From Marinobacter mangrovi (GTDB lineage Bacteria; Pseudomonadota; Gammaproteobacteria; Pseudomonadales; Oleiphilaceae): DNA of 64,000 bases. The notes below the pieces were generated by a model. That model was given only the letters and a program-made list of their open reading frames with translations, was not told the origin of the DNA and ran no database searches. Below are positions 36,681 through 44,697 of this stretch, piece after piece. Each line of letters begins with the position of its first letter. The first letter of the stretch is position 1. The position numbers and the translations under genes were made by a program. The stretch covers positions 124,001 to 188,000 of the forward strand of contig NZ_JAERVO010000002.1 in assembly GCF_016798325.1 (NCBI RefSeq), read 5' to 3'.

Positions 36681-37483
36681 ACTACCTTAACCGGGACAAT
36701 GCATCATTCTCCAAGGAGATTTGGGAACAGATCGACGCCACGGCCGTGAATGCGGCGCGGGAAATCCTTACTGGCCGTCGCTTCCTGGAAGTGGATGGCC
36801 CCTACGGCGTCGGCCTGACCGCCATCGAAGTGGGCGAAGAAGGCTACTGCCGGCAACCGGCGCCGGATGAAGCCGGGGCCGTGCTCAGCCGCTCCGTCGC
36901 CATCCCCATGCTGCGCAAGAGCTTCGGCCTCAGCGTGCGCCGCATCCAGGGTTACGAGGCGATGGGTCAGCCGCTGGACCTGCGCTCGGTGGAAGACGCC
37001 GCCGAAGCCGTCGCCCGGCGCGAGGAAGAGTTCATCTATTACGGCCAGCCGGACTTCGGTCTGGAAGGCTTGATGACCGCCAAGGGCCGCAACGAGGTGA
37101 AGTCCGCCGACTGGACGAAGGTGGAGCAGGCACTCAACGACGTGCTGTCGGCCGTCGACGAGCTGGACAAAAAAGGCTTCCATGGGCCTTACGCCCTGGC
37201 GCTGCCCCCGAGCTGGTACAACCAGCTGTTCCGCCGCTACGAAGGCAGCGACATGCTCCAGCTCGAGCACCTCAAGCGGCTGTGCGAACTGGGCGTGTTC
37301 AAGGCGGAAATCGAGGGCGCCGTGCTGGTGGATGCCCGGGTCGGGCGCATCATCATCGGCCAGGACCTGATGACCGGCTACTCGTCCAACGACGGCATCC
37401 ATCACCAGATGTTCACCAGCGAGAGCCTGGTGCTGCGCGTGGAGGAGCCGGGCGCCATCTGCACGCTGGTCCGGAAGAAGTAA
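36677..37483 (+). CDS. enc: Encapsulin shell protein (family 1)
   Basis: The 268-residue HK97-fold protein shows family 1 encapsulin features: an N-terminal NYLNRDNASFSKEIWEQID helix that forms part of the cargo-docking surface, RRFLEVDGPYGVGLTAI, the E-loop region, and a C-terminal FTSESLVLRVEEPGAICTL. It assembles into an icosahedral compartment that holds EncFtn and stores mineralised iron. Its ATG overlaps the TGA of encFtn (ATGA), so translation is coupled. A flavin reductase gene follows after 6 bases. Confidence 0.95.
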   Translation: MNYLNRDNASFSKEIWEQIDATAVNAAREILTGRRFLEVDGPYGVGLTAIEVGEEGYCRQPAPDEAGAVLSRSVAIPMLRKSFGLSVRRIQGYEAMGQPLDLRSVEDAAEAVARREEEFIYYGQPDFGLEGLMTAKGRNEVKSADWTKVEQALNDVLSAVDELDKKGFHGPYALALPPSWYNQLFRRYEGSDMLQLEHLKRLCELGVFKAEIEGAVLVDARVGRIIIGQDLMTGYSSNDGIHHQMFTSESLVLRVEEPGAICTLVRKK

Positions 37484-37489
37484 GCCGCC

Positions 37490-38449
37490 ATGGCCAGCCC
37501 GTCCGACATCCGCCGGGCCCGGCAGCTCGCCCAGGCCACGCTGGCTGATCTGGACAGCCTGGACGCGTTCCGCCGGAACAGCGGGGATGCGGGATTGCAG
37601 TCGATGCTGTCCCGCATCCACCAACGCCGCTGGGCGCAATCGTCCCGGCTGCTGGAATGGGCCGGGCGCCAAATGGACGGCGTGGTGCCGGAGATCTCCG
37701 CCGACCAAGGCGAAGCCGCTTCCGGGACGACCGAAACCCCATCAGTGGGAAGCCCGGCCCATCACGCCGTCAGCGACTTCGTGACCGTGACCGACGATCT
37801 GGTGCGCTTCACCGTCCCGCGCCCGACGGACTTCCGCTTCGAGCCCGGTCAGTCGGTCAAGGTGGGCGTAGGCGACGTGCGGCGCAGCTTCTCGATCGTC
37901 TCCGCGCCCCACGAACCCCAACTGGAATTCTTCGTGGAGCTGGTCCCGGGCGGGCGAATGTCCGAACAGATGCGGAACCTGACGATCGGCCAACCCGTCG
38001 ACCTGGGCCAACCCAAGGGCGGATTGCGCTTCGACAGCCGGTTCGCCAATCACCTCATGATTTCGACCGTCACGGGCATCAACCCCTTCATCAGTATCCT
38101 GCGGAATGCGTTCCAGCAGACCGATCCCGGACACCGCTTCCACGTCCTGCAAGGCGCCAGCTATCAGGACGAATTTGGCTACGCCGACGAGCTGACCCAA
38201 CTGGCCTCGGCCCATCCGGATCGCGTGTGCTACCTGGCCACTGTTAGTCGGCCGGATGAGGCGCGGAATGCGGGGTGGTCGGGCTGCACGGGTAGGGTAG
38301 ATTCGCTAGCGGAGGATTACATTCGGGAGGCTGGTTTGAAGCCGGAGGACACGCTGGTGTACCTGTGTGGGCACTCCGGGATGATCGATGCGTTGACGCC
38401 GCGTTGTCGGGAGCTGGGGTTTGAGGTGCGTACCGAGAGTTATGACTAA
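37490..38449 (+). CDS. FNR-family flavin reductase with a degenerate EncFtn-like N-terminal hairpin
   Basis: Residues about 94-319 form a ferredoxin-NADP reductase module: RSFSIVSAP for FAD, STVTGINPFISILRN for the pyridine nucleotide, and a late YLCGHSGMIDAL. Residues 5-62 align to EncFtn. Over SGD...LEW..R (residues 31-61) the match is ungapped with 9 of 31 identities by hand count, including LLEW. The ferroxidase ligands are replaced: Glu32 by Asp20, Glu62 by Arg47, and His65 by Gln50. A Ser/Gly/Thr-rich linker contains PSVGSPA (84-90), which resembles a cargo-loading peptide. It is the third gene of the encapsulin operon. A role in reducing stored ferric iron is inferred. Confidence 0.88.
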   Translation: MASPSDIRRARQLAQATLADLDSLDAFRRNSGDAGLQSMLSRIHQRRWAQSSRLLEWAGRQMDGVVPEISADQGEAASGTTETPSVGSPAHHAVSDFVTVTDDLVRFTVPRPTDFRFEPGQSVKVGVGDVRRSFSIVSAPHEPQLEFFVELVPGGRMSEQMRNLTIGQPVDLGQPKGGLRFDSRFANHLMISTVTGINPFISILRNAFQQTDPGHRFHVLQGASYQDEFGYADELTQLASAHPDRVCYLATVSRPDEARNAGWSGCTGRVDSLAEDYIREAGLKPEDTLVYLCGHSGMIDALTPRCRELGFEVRTESYD

Positions 38450-38632
38450 CTAAGAGTCTTTCTCGCCCGGAACCCTGCACAAAACTATTTGCGGACTGCC
38501 AGCCACCAAGATAAGTCTGTCCCGGTTTATCTCCTGGATAGGCATCTGCGACTGGCCATTTACGGCCTGCTCACATACTCTGCGTACCGTCTTGATCCAT
38601 TGCCCCTCTGTACGCAGGAGTGAATACGCCCC

Positions 38633-39532
38633 ATGAATGATGTCGCGGACCGGCCACTCGCTGGCATCCTGCTCCGAGTCCTGTCAGGACTGTTCTTTGC
38701 CGCTATGCTGGTCTGCGTCAAAGCCGTCAGTAACGATGTCCCGCTTGGGCAAACGGTGTTCTTCCGCTCGGCCTTTGCGTTGCTTCCGATCGTGGCGTTC
38801 ATGATGTGGCGGCGCGAGTTCCCTCGAGCCCTGGCTACGCGGCGCCCCTATGGCCACCTGCTGCGCTCCGGTCTGGGCGCGGCGGCCATGTTCGCCTCTT
38901 TCGCCGCGGTGGCGCGATTGCCGGTGGCCGAGGCGACGTTGCTGGCGCAACTCTCGCCAGTGGCCCTTGCCATGGGCGGTGTGCTGCTACTGGGCGAGCG
39001 CCTGACTCCACACCGGGTCGCCGCATTGGCACTCGTGCTGTGCGGGGTGGCCGTGCTTGTTTTGCCGGAGCTGCGTGGTGGCCCCGCTGCGGATCGCCTG
39101 TTCGGCTACGGGCTCGGCATCCTCAGTGCGTTGCTGTCCGCGGGCGCGCTGCTCACTGTGCGTCGGATCTCGCGTACTGAAAGCCCCGCCACCATTGCAT
39201 TCTACTTTGTGTTTGTAACGACCCTTGCAGGCCTGGCAACCCTTGGTCTGGGCTGGGTGTCCGTGGATGGGCCAATGCTTGCGCTGCTGGTTCTGGCTGG
39301 GCTGTTCGGTGGTGCGGCACATATCTGCATGACGGTGGCATTGGGCATGACCGAGGTATCGCGGTTGGCTCCCTTTGAATACCTGGCGCTGATCTGGCCT
39401 GTGCTGGCCGACCTGTGGCTGTTCGGGCAGCCGCTTTCCGAGGGCTTCGTGCTGGCCCTGCCATTGGTGCTGGGCGGTGCCATGATGGCAGCGATGGAGG
39501 GGCGGCGGCTCAGATGGCGGCTTCAACGATGA
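38633..39532 (+). CDS. EamA/DMT-family permease
   Basis: The 299-residue protein has ten predicted helices in two EamA repeats (residues about 10-140 and 155-290), with the family's VKAVSNDVPLGQTVFFRSAFALLPI and FEYLALIWPVLADLWLFGQPL segments. Such carriers export metabolites; the substrate is unknown. The gene overlaps the end of the convergent ABC ATPase by 23 bases. Confidence 0.88.
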   Translation: MNDVADRPLAGILLRVLSGLFFAAMLVCVKAVSNDVPLGQTVFFRSAFALLPIVAFMMWRREFPRALATRRPYGHLLRSGLGAAAMFASFAAVARLPVAEATLLAQLSPVALAMGGVLLLGERLTPHRVAALALVLCGVAVLVLPELRGGPAADRLFGYGLGILSALLSAGALLTVRRISRTESPATIAFYFVFVTTLAGLATLGLGWVSVDGPMLALLVLAGLFGGAAHICMTVALGMTEVSRLAPFEYLALIWPVLADLWLFGQPLSEGFVLALPLVLGGAMMAAMEGRRLRWRLQR

Positions 39533-40259
39533 GCTGTGGGCGGCCCCGGGAACACGACTCGATACGCGCTTCTACCTGGAAGGTCTCACGCAACATGTGC
39601 GGATTGATCACCTGTCCGCACGGGCCACAGTCGACCAGCCGGCCGCTCTCGATGACCAGCGCCTGATCGGCGAAACGCAGGGCGTGGCCCAGGTCATGCA
39701 GTGCCGCGATGATGAGCATGTTCCGCTCCTGCGCCAGTTGACGCAGGATGCCGAGGAAGCTGATCTGACGGTGCAGGTCGAGTGCTGAGGTGGGTTCGTC
39801 GAGCAACAGGATGTCGGGGGACTGCACCAGCGCCTGGGCTGCGCTCACCAGCTGACGTTGTCCGCCGCTCAGATTGCCGATGTCACGGCCGGCCAGCGTG
39901 TCGATGCCAAGCTCCGCCAGCGCCTTATCGACCTCCTGGAGGTCCGCGTCAGCCACCTTGAGACGGCGCCCCTGCATGCGCGCCAACAGGACCGACTCAT
40001 AGACCGTGAGCGCTGCCGTGGCGCCGGTCTCCTGGGGCATGTAGGCGACCGGTCGTTGGCTGCCTGCGCCTTCAATACGCGCCTCGCCGTCGCCCTCGAG
40101 CAGCCCCAGGATTCGCCGGAACAGCGTGGATTTACCCGCGGCATTGGGGCCCAGCAGGGCGACCACCTGGCCACCCTGGAGCGGCGGGGAGGAAATGTCC
40201 GAGAGAATCTGTCGGCGGCCGTAGCGTGCAGAGAGGCGGTCGAGCGTCAGCGTTACCAT
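39510..40259 (-). CDS. Iron-chelate ABC transporter ATP-binding protein (second system)
   Basis: The 249-residue ATPase has Walker A GPNAAGKST, Q-loop MPQETGATAALTV, signature LSGGQRQLVSAAQALVQ, Walker B ILLLDEPTSALDL and a switch His in LHDLGHALRFAD. It belongs to the FecE/BtuD-like group. The ATG at 40259 overlaps the permease stop by 7 bases, and the N-terminal MVTLTLDRLSARYG is the usual first strand. It is the last gene of a binding-protein, permease, ATPase operon. Confidence 0.92.
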   Translation of the reverse strand: MVTLTLDRLSARYGRRQILSDISSPPLQGGQVVALLGPNAAGKSTLFRRILGLLEGDGEARIEGAGSQRPVAYMPQETGATAALTVYESVLLARMQGRRLKVADADLQEVDKALAELGIDTLAGRDIGNLSGGQRQLVSAAQALVQSPDILLLDEPTSALDLHRQISFLGILRQLAQERNMLIIAALHDLGHALRFADQALVIESGRLVDCGPCGQVINPHMLRETFQVEARIESCSRGRPQLIVEAAI

Positions 40260-41353
40260 GCGTTCTTCTTGTGGCTCAGGATTAAAAACAGGAAAAACGG
40301 AATCCCCACCAGTGAGGTGATGATGCCGATCGGAATGATGGTGCCGGGCAGGATCATCTTCGACAGCACAGAGCCGACCGAGAGCATGAGTGCCCCGCAC
40401 AGCGCCGAGCCGGGCAGGAAGAAGCGCTGGTCTTCACCCAACAGGAGACGCGCTATATGGGGGCCGACCAGGCCAACGAAGCCAATGGTGCCGACGAATG
40501 AGACGGCGATGGCGGCCAGAAGCGAGACCATGACCAGCACCTCCAGTCGCAGTCTCCGTGGTTTGACCCCCAGGCTCTCGGCCTTCGCGTCGCCCAGGCG
40601 CATGGCGGTCAGTGCCCATCCATGCCGGGCCAGCAGCGGCACCACCACGGCGAGCACGGCGAAGGCAATGCCGAGTTTGGGCCAGGTCGCCTTGGTCAGG
40701 CTGCCCATGGTCCAGAACACCACCGCGGAAACGGCTTGCTGGCTGGCGAAGAACTGTATCAGCGCCATCAGCGAGTTGAAGATAAAAACCATGGCGATGC
40801 CCAGCAACACGATGGTCTCGATCGTCACGCCGCGGCGCATGCTCAACAGGTGGATCGCGAAGGCCGTGAGCATCGCCATGAAGAAGGCGTTGGCGGGGAT
40901 TGCGTAGTCGACCAGCGTCGGAATCAGGGTTACTCCGAAGGCAAGCGCCAGGGCGGCGCCAAAGCTCGCCCCCGCTGAGATGCCCAGGGTAAAGGGGCTG
41001 GCCAACGGATTGGACAGGATCGTCTGCATCTGGGCGCCGGCGATCGAAAGGCTGGCGCCCACCACCAGCGCCATCAGCGCCACCGGCATGCGGATCTCCC
41101 ACAAGATCACCCGCAATGAGTTGTCGACCGCGCCGGGCGTGAAGATGGCTGTGACGACCTGGTCCAGGCCGAAACGGGCAGGCCCTAGTGCCAGGTCGAC
41201 GCAAAGGCTTACGAACAGGGCCAGGCTGAGGGCTGCGAGGATCACCTGGCGTCGGATGACCAGCGCGCGATAGAGATTGCCCTCATCGCCGGCGGACGGC
41301 ATAAAGGTTGAGGTGCGTGACTCGCGCTCGTCGAGCCGGGTTTCAATCGTCAT
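40253..41353 (-). CDS. Iron-chelate ABC transporter permease (FecCD family, second system)
   Basis: The 366-residue permease has the FecCD landmarks IRMPVALMALVVGASLSIAGAQMQ, LSNPLASPFTLGISAGASFGAAL and GTIGFVGLVGPHIARLLLGED. It overlaps the end of the binding-protein gene by 11 bases and the ATPase start by 7. Only one permease gene is present, so it would act as a homodimer. Confidence 0.92.
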   Translation of the reverse strand: MTIETRLDERESRTSTFMPSAGDEGNLYRALVIRRQVILAALSLALFVSLCVDLALGPARFGLDQVVTAIFTPGAVDNSLRVILWEIRMPVALMALVVGASLSIAGAQMQTILSNPLASPFTLGISAGASFGAALALAFGVTLIPTLVDYAIPANAFFMAMLTAFAIHLLSMRRGVTIETIVLLGIAMVFIFNSLMALIQFFASQQAVSAVVFWTMGSLTKATWPKLGIAFAVLAVVVPLLARHGWALTAMRLGDAKAESLGVKPRRLRLEVLVMVSLLAAIAVSFVGTIGFVGLVGPHIARLLLGEDQRFFLPGSALCGALMLSVGSVLSKMILPGTIIPIGIITSLVGIPFFLFLILSHKKNAW

Positions 41354-42545
41354 GGAGAGAGACCCAGTAACCGGGCATGTAGTCCACCGGCAGGAAGCGT
41401 TCGTGCAACTCCCTCAGGGTGGCTTCCGGATCGAGATCCTGGAACAGGTCCGGATGAAACCACTTGGCCAGGCGCTGTACGGCAACGAAGTAGTAAGGGC
41501 TGTTGTAGAACTGATGCCAGATGGCGTGGACTTCGCCGTTCTCGACGGCGGCAATGCCGGTCATGGCGGTGCGTCGGGTCAGGTTTTCGAGTTTCGTGCG
41601 GGCCTCATCCATGTCCGCGCCAGGGCCGACGCCAACCCAATTGCCGCCAGGCACATAGGCACCCCAGTTGCCGCCGGTGACGACCACCTGGTCGGGATTG
41701 GCGGCGATGATCTGCTCTGGGTTAAGCGTGCCGAACGTTTGGGGAATGATGCCGTCTGCGATGTTGTCGCCGCCGGCGAGCTCGACATATTCACCGAAGT
41801 TACCGGGCCCGAAGCTCATGCAGCAGTCGTCGGAATAGCCACCCGCGCGGTCAATGAAAACCCTGGGCCTATCGGGCTTGGCGGCTGCGATCTTGTCGGT
41901 GACCCGGGCCATCTGTGCTTCTGCGAAGTCGATGAAGGCCTCCGCACGCTTTTTGTCCCCCAGTAGGCGCCCCATCAATCGCATCGACGGGATGGTATGT
42001 TCCAGCGGCTTCTCGCGGAAATCGACGTACACAATCGGAATGCCCAGTTCGGCCAGCTTGGTGTCATAGGCCGCATCCTCGGTTGCTGCCTTGGCCTCCA
42101 GGTTCATCAACACCACGTCGGGTTTGAGACTGGCGGCTTGCTCGACGTCGAAGGTGCCGTCCTTGAAGCCACCGAACGTGGGAATGCGGGTCATCTCCGG
42201 GAACTTGGCGGCGTAGGCGGCGTAGTTGTCGGGATCGGCCTCGGAGAAATCGTGGCGCCAGCCGACGACATGGGCAAATGGCGCCTCCGGCTCAAGCGCG
42301 CCGAGCAGGTAGATCTGGCGGCCTTCGCCGAGGATGATGCGCTCGACAGGCGCGTTTACCGTGACGTTGCGGCCGGCGATGTCAGTCACCGTGATCGGAT
42401 CGGCCCAGGCATGGGGCGTGCTGGCCAGTGCGAGTATGGCGATAGCGAAGTGCGCAAGCTTTGCGGCATATCCTGAGCGTGATGAGGGGCGTTGATGGGT
42501 CAAGTCGGGTTCCAGTAACGATAACGGAATGGATTTACGCATCAT
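41343..42545 (-). CDS. Periplasmic iron-chelate/cobalamin-type binding protein (second system)
   Basis: The 400-residue precursor has a signal peptide (FAIAILALASTPHAWA), then ITVTDIAGRNVTVNAPVERIILGEGRQIYLLGAL, the class III binding-protein start. It also has the long helix and second lobe (SFGPGNFGEYVELAGGDNIADGI). It is larger than the 312-residue protein of the first cluster. A weak Fur-like match (10 of 19 by hand) overlaps its start codons at about 42537-42555. Double ATG codons make the exact start uncertain by one residue. Confidence 0.9.
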   Translation of the reverse strand: MMRKSIPLSLLEPDLTHQRPSSRSGYAAKLAHFAIAILALASTPHAWADPITVTDIAGRNVTVNAPVERIILGEGRQIYLLGALEPEAPFAHVVGWRHDFSEADPDNYAAYAAKFPEMTRIPTFGGFKDGTFDVEQAASLKPDVVLMNLEAKAATEDAAYDTKLAELGIPIVYVDFREKPLEHTIPSMRLMGRLLGDKKRAEAFIDFAEAQMARVTDKIAAAKPDRPRVFIDRAGGYSDDCCMSFGPGNFGEYVELAGGDNIADGIIPQTFGTLNPEQIIAANPDQVVVTGGNWGAYVPGGNWVGVGPGADMDEARTKLENLTRRTAMTGIAAVENGEVHAIWHQFYNSPYYFVAVQRLAKWFHPDLFQDLDPEATLRELHERFLPVDYMPGYWVSLHDD

Positions 42546-42920
42546 TCTTATTTGCGAATGGGGCGCATTATGTCCCAGCAGCCGATTGGCGTCCAGAGGC
42601 TATGGCTAACCCGGGTGGGGGCAACTGAGGTGGCGAGGACATGGTGCAGCGAGAGGACCACAGGCGCCTGGTTATGCGCTCTGCAGCTCAGTCAGACCAC
42701 CAATGTGCCGCGCGGTTTCTGGTCAGTGATCCTGGATGGCAACGCTCAAGTAGCCATCGATGACGAAGGTAGGGGGGGATCGCCGTTTGGAGGAAAACCG
42801 AGGGCGCACACGACAACATTGCGGCCAACCCGTTCAAGGAGTGCAGAGCCGTTTTTCGTGGTTTGGCAGCCACTGAAGTCAGTCCGCCCCGGTTTTCAGG
42901 ATGTCTGTTTTCTGGCGCGC
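42546..42920. other. 375-base gap without a supported gene
   Basis: Frames crossing this stretch are short or run antisense into the dehydrogenase, and none has a convincing ribosome site or recognisable domain. Its base composition is less regular than the flanking genes. It may be eroded coding sequence, but I cannot name it. Confidence 0.5.
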
Positions 42921-43988
42921 TCAGCCTATTCGAGGCTGAACGATGATTTTCACGGCCGATTCATTGTTGTGAATGAGAGTATCGAAGCCTTTCGAAACCA
43001 GATCATCCAACTGGATGCGCTGGGTGATGAACGGCTCCAGGTTGATCTTGCCTTCCTCGACCAGTTTGATGGTTTCCTGATGGTCATTGCAGTATGCGAT
43101 GGTCCCGCGCACGTCGAGTTCCTTCATCACCACACTGTGCACATTGATGGTGGCGGGATGACTCCATATTGACACAATCACCACGACGCCGGCGGAGGTG
43201 GTTGCGGCGACCAGGGTGTCCAGGACTGAATTGACACTGGAGCATTCAAACGCCACATCCACCCCGTTGCCATCGGTAATCTTCATGACTTCCTCGACCA
43301 CATCCACCTGCGATGGGTCCCGAATGTAGTCGGCGACGCCGGACTCGGCGGCCTTTTGCTTACGCGCGCTGCTCAGCTCTGTGATGATCACGCTCAGTCC
43401 CTTGGCTTTCAGAATGGCGGAAAGGAGCAAGCCGATAGGACCGGCCCCGCCGACCAGGGCCATGTCGCCGGCCTTGGCGCCACTGCGGGTAAAAGCATGG
43501 TGTCCCACGGACAGGGGCTCGATCAGAGCCGCCTGATCCAGCGGTATATCCTTGGAAATCGGATGCACCCAGCGCCGTCTAACCGCGATTTTCTCGGACA
43601 GACCACCGCCACGGCCACCCAGGCCGATGAAGTTCATGTTCCTGGACAGATGATATTTATCGCCGGGCCCGGTGGGCACGTCATCCGCCACGATGTAGGG
43701 CTCCACCACCACATGCTGGCCGACCTCGATGTCGCTCACCCCTTCGCCCACGGCATACACTACGCCGGAAAACTCATGGCCCATGGTTACGGGTGCGGAC
43801 TCCCCGGAGATCGGGTGGGGATGGCCGCAGGGCGGAATAAAAATCGGCCCTTCCATGAATTCGTGCAGGTCCGTCCCGCAGATCCCACACCAAGCCACCT
43901 CAATGCCGACGGTGCCAGGCTCCACGACAGGTTCCGGAATGTCCTCGATACGGATATCGCCACGGTCATAAAAACGTGCTGCCTTCAT
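42921..43988 (-). CDS. Zinc-dependent (R,R)-butanediol dehydrogenase-like alcohol dehydrogenase
   Basis: The 355-residue MDR enzyme has catalytic-zinc ligands in EVAWCGICGTDLHEF and TMGHEFSGVV, the nucleotide-binding GGAGPIGLL, and the 2,3-butanediol-dehydrogenase-like HPHPISGESAPV insert. It lacks the four-cysteine structural zinc lobe, as in several butanediol dehydrogenases. The start at 43988 is set by AGGAGCTT just upstream. A sigma-54-type promoter and an upstream inverted repeat precede it, which fits activation by an AcoR-like enhancer protein. No acetoin genes are adjacent. Confidence 0.88.
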   Translation of the reverse strand: MKAARFYDRGDIRIEDIPEPVVEPGTVGIEVAWCGICGTDLHEFMEGPIFIPPCGHPHPISGESAPVTMGHEFSGVVYAVGEGVSDIEVGQHVVVEPYIVADDVPTGPGDKYHLSRNMNFIGLGGRGGGLSEKIAVRRRWVHPISKDIPLDQAALIEPLSVGHHAFTRSGAKAGDMALVGGAGPIGLLLSAILKAKGLSVIITELSSARKQKAAESGVADYIRDPSQVDVVEEVMKITDGNGVDVAFECSSVNSVLDTLVAATTSAGVVVIVSIWSHPATINVHSVVMKELDVRGTIAYCNDHQETIKLVEEGKINLEPFITQRIQLDDLVSKGFDTLIHNNESAVKIIVQPRIG

Positions 43989-44022
43989 CGTTAAGCTCCT
44001 TATGTTTGTGTTAACGATATCC

Positions 44023-44039
44023 GGCAAAATATGCACCAA
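44023..44039 (-). promoter_or_regulatory. Sigma-54-type promoter of the alcohol dehydrogenase
   Basis: On the minus strand the sequence reads TTGG-TGCATATT-TTGCC, with GG and GC separated by exactly 10 bases as sigma-54 requires. It lies 35 bases upstream of the start codon. An enhancer-like inverted repeat sits about 95-140 bases further upstream. Confidence 0.6.
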
Positions 44040-44132
44040 CATTGATGGCGGTCATTAAACCCATGAAAATGCGAGGCAATCTGTTTGATCCGGGACGGGG
44101 CAGTCCGTTTCGGACATCGCCGTTTTTACAGG

Positions 44133-44162
44133 TGTAACGTAGCAACTGTCACTGACGTTACA
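44133..44162. promoter_or_regulatory. Inverted repeat, probable enhancer-binding site
   Basis: TGTAACGT and ACGTTACA are perfect 8-base inverted arms separated by 14 bases. The position, about 100 bases upstream of the sigma-54-type promoter, and the dyad symmetry fit an upstream activator sequence for an AAA+ enhancer protein. Confidence 0.55.
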
Positions 44163-44237
44163 GCTGTCCCGTCCAGCTCCACGATGGACACGCACCAAGG
44201 GGTTGGGTTTTGAGGTGGGTGTCCTGTTTAGCCCCTC

Positions 44238-44603
44238 TTACCGGCCGGTTTTACGGCGGTCCATCGCTGCAGCAATGTCCTCTTCGTGCTCTTCGCCCCA
44301 GCCGCAAAGCGGCTCCATGGCCCTCACCAGGCTCGCCCCGAAAGGCGTTAGCGAGTAGTCGACCCGCAGCGGTATCTCCCCATAGTCGGTTCGCCGGACG
44401 ATGCCGTCGGACTCCAGTTCTTTCAACTGCTGGATCAACATTTTGTCGCTCACGCCCCGGACGCTTCGCTTGAGCTCGCCGTAACGCGTCGGCCCCTTGT
44501 TTAAAAAGAACAGAATCAAAGGCTTCCACTTCCCGGAGATCACGTGCAGCGTCGCATGAAGGCCGCAGATGAAACGTTGGTTTTCCGAGTTTTCTTTTGC
44601 CAT
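44238..44603 (-). CDS. HxlR-family winged-helix regulator
   Basis: The 121-residue protein has the HxlR/DUF24 domain: VISGKWKPLILFFLNKGPTRYGELKRSVRGVSDKMLIQQLKELESDGIVRRTDYGEIPLRVDYSLTPFG. Cys13 in FICGLH matches the N-terminal sensor cysteine used by YodB-type members to detect quinones or electrophiles. It is divergent from an SDR oxidoreductase that is its likely target. A TACTT-N10-AAGTA dyad lies between the two genes. Confidence 0.92.
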   Translation of the reverse strand: MAKENSENQRFICGLHATLHVISGKWKPLILFFLNKGPTRYGELKRSVRGVSDKMLIQQLKELESDGIVRRTDYGEIPLRVDYSLTPFGASLVRAMEPLCGWGEEHEEDIAAAMDRRKTGR

Positions 44604-44627
44604 AACGGATACTTACCAAAAGGTGCA

Positions 44628-44647
44628 TACTTGAACATTTGTAAGTA
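44628..44647. promoter_or_regulatory. HxlR-type operator dyad
   Basis: TACTT and AAGTA arms are separated by 10 bases, with another ATACTT direct copy at 44609-44614. This resembles the TACT/AGTA dyads of YodB and QorR. It lies in the 94-base gap between the divergent hxlR and SDR genes. Confidence 0.55.
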
Positions 44648-44697
44648 GCTTATATATCGTGAGTGCGAATTGAGTCAACACACACGGAGACCCAACC

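Noticed and set aside
42537-42555. Fur box upstream of the second iron ABC operon
   Set aside because: Only about 10 of 19 positions match and the site overlaps the start codons; too weak to list as a feature.
42552-43172. 206-codon plus-strand frame running into the dehydrogenase
   Set aside because: More than half overlaps the dehydrogenase in antisense and there is no recognisable domain or start signal.
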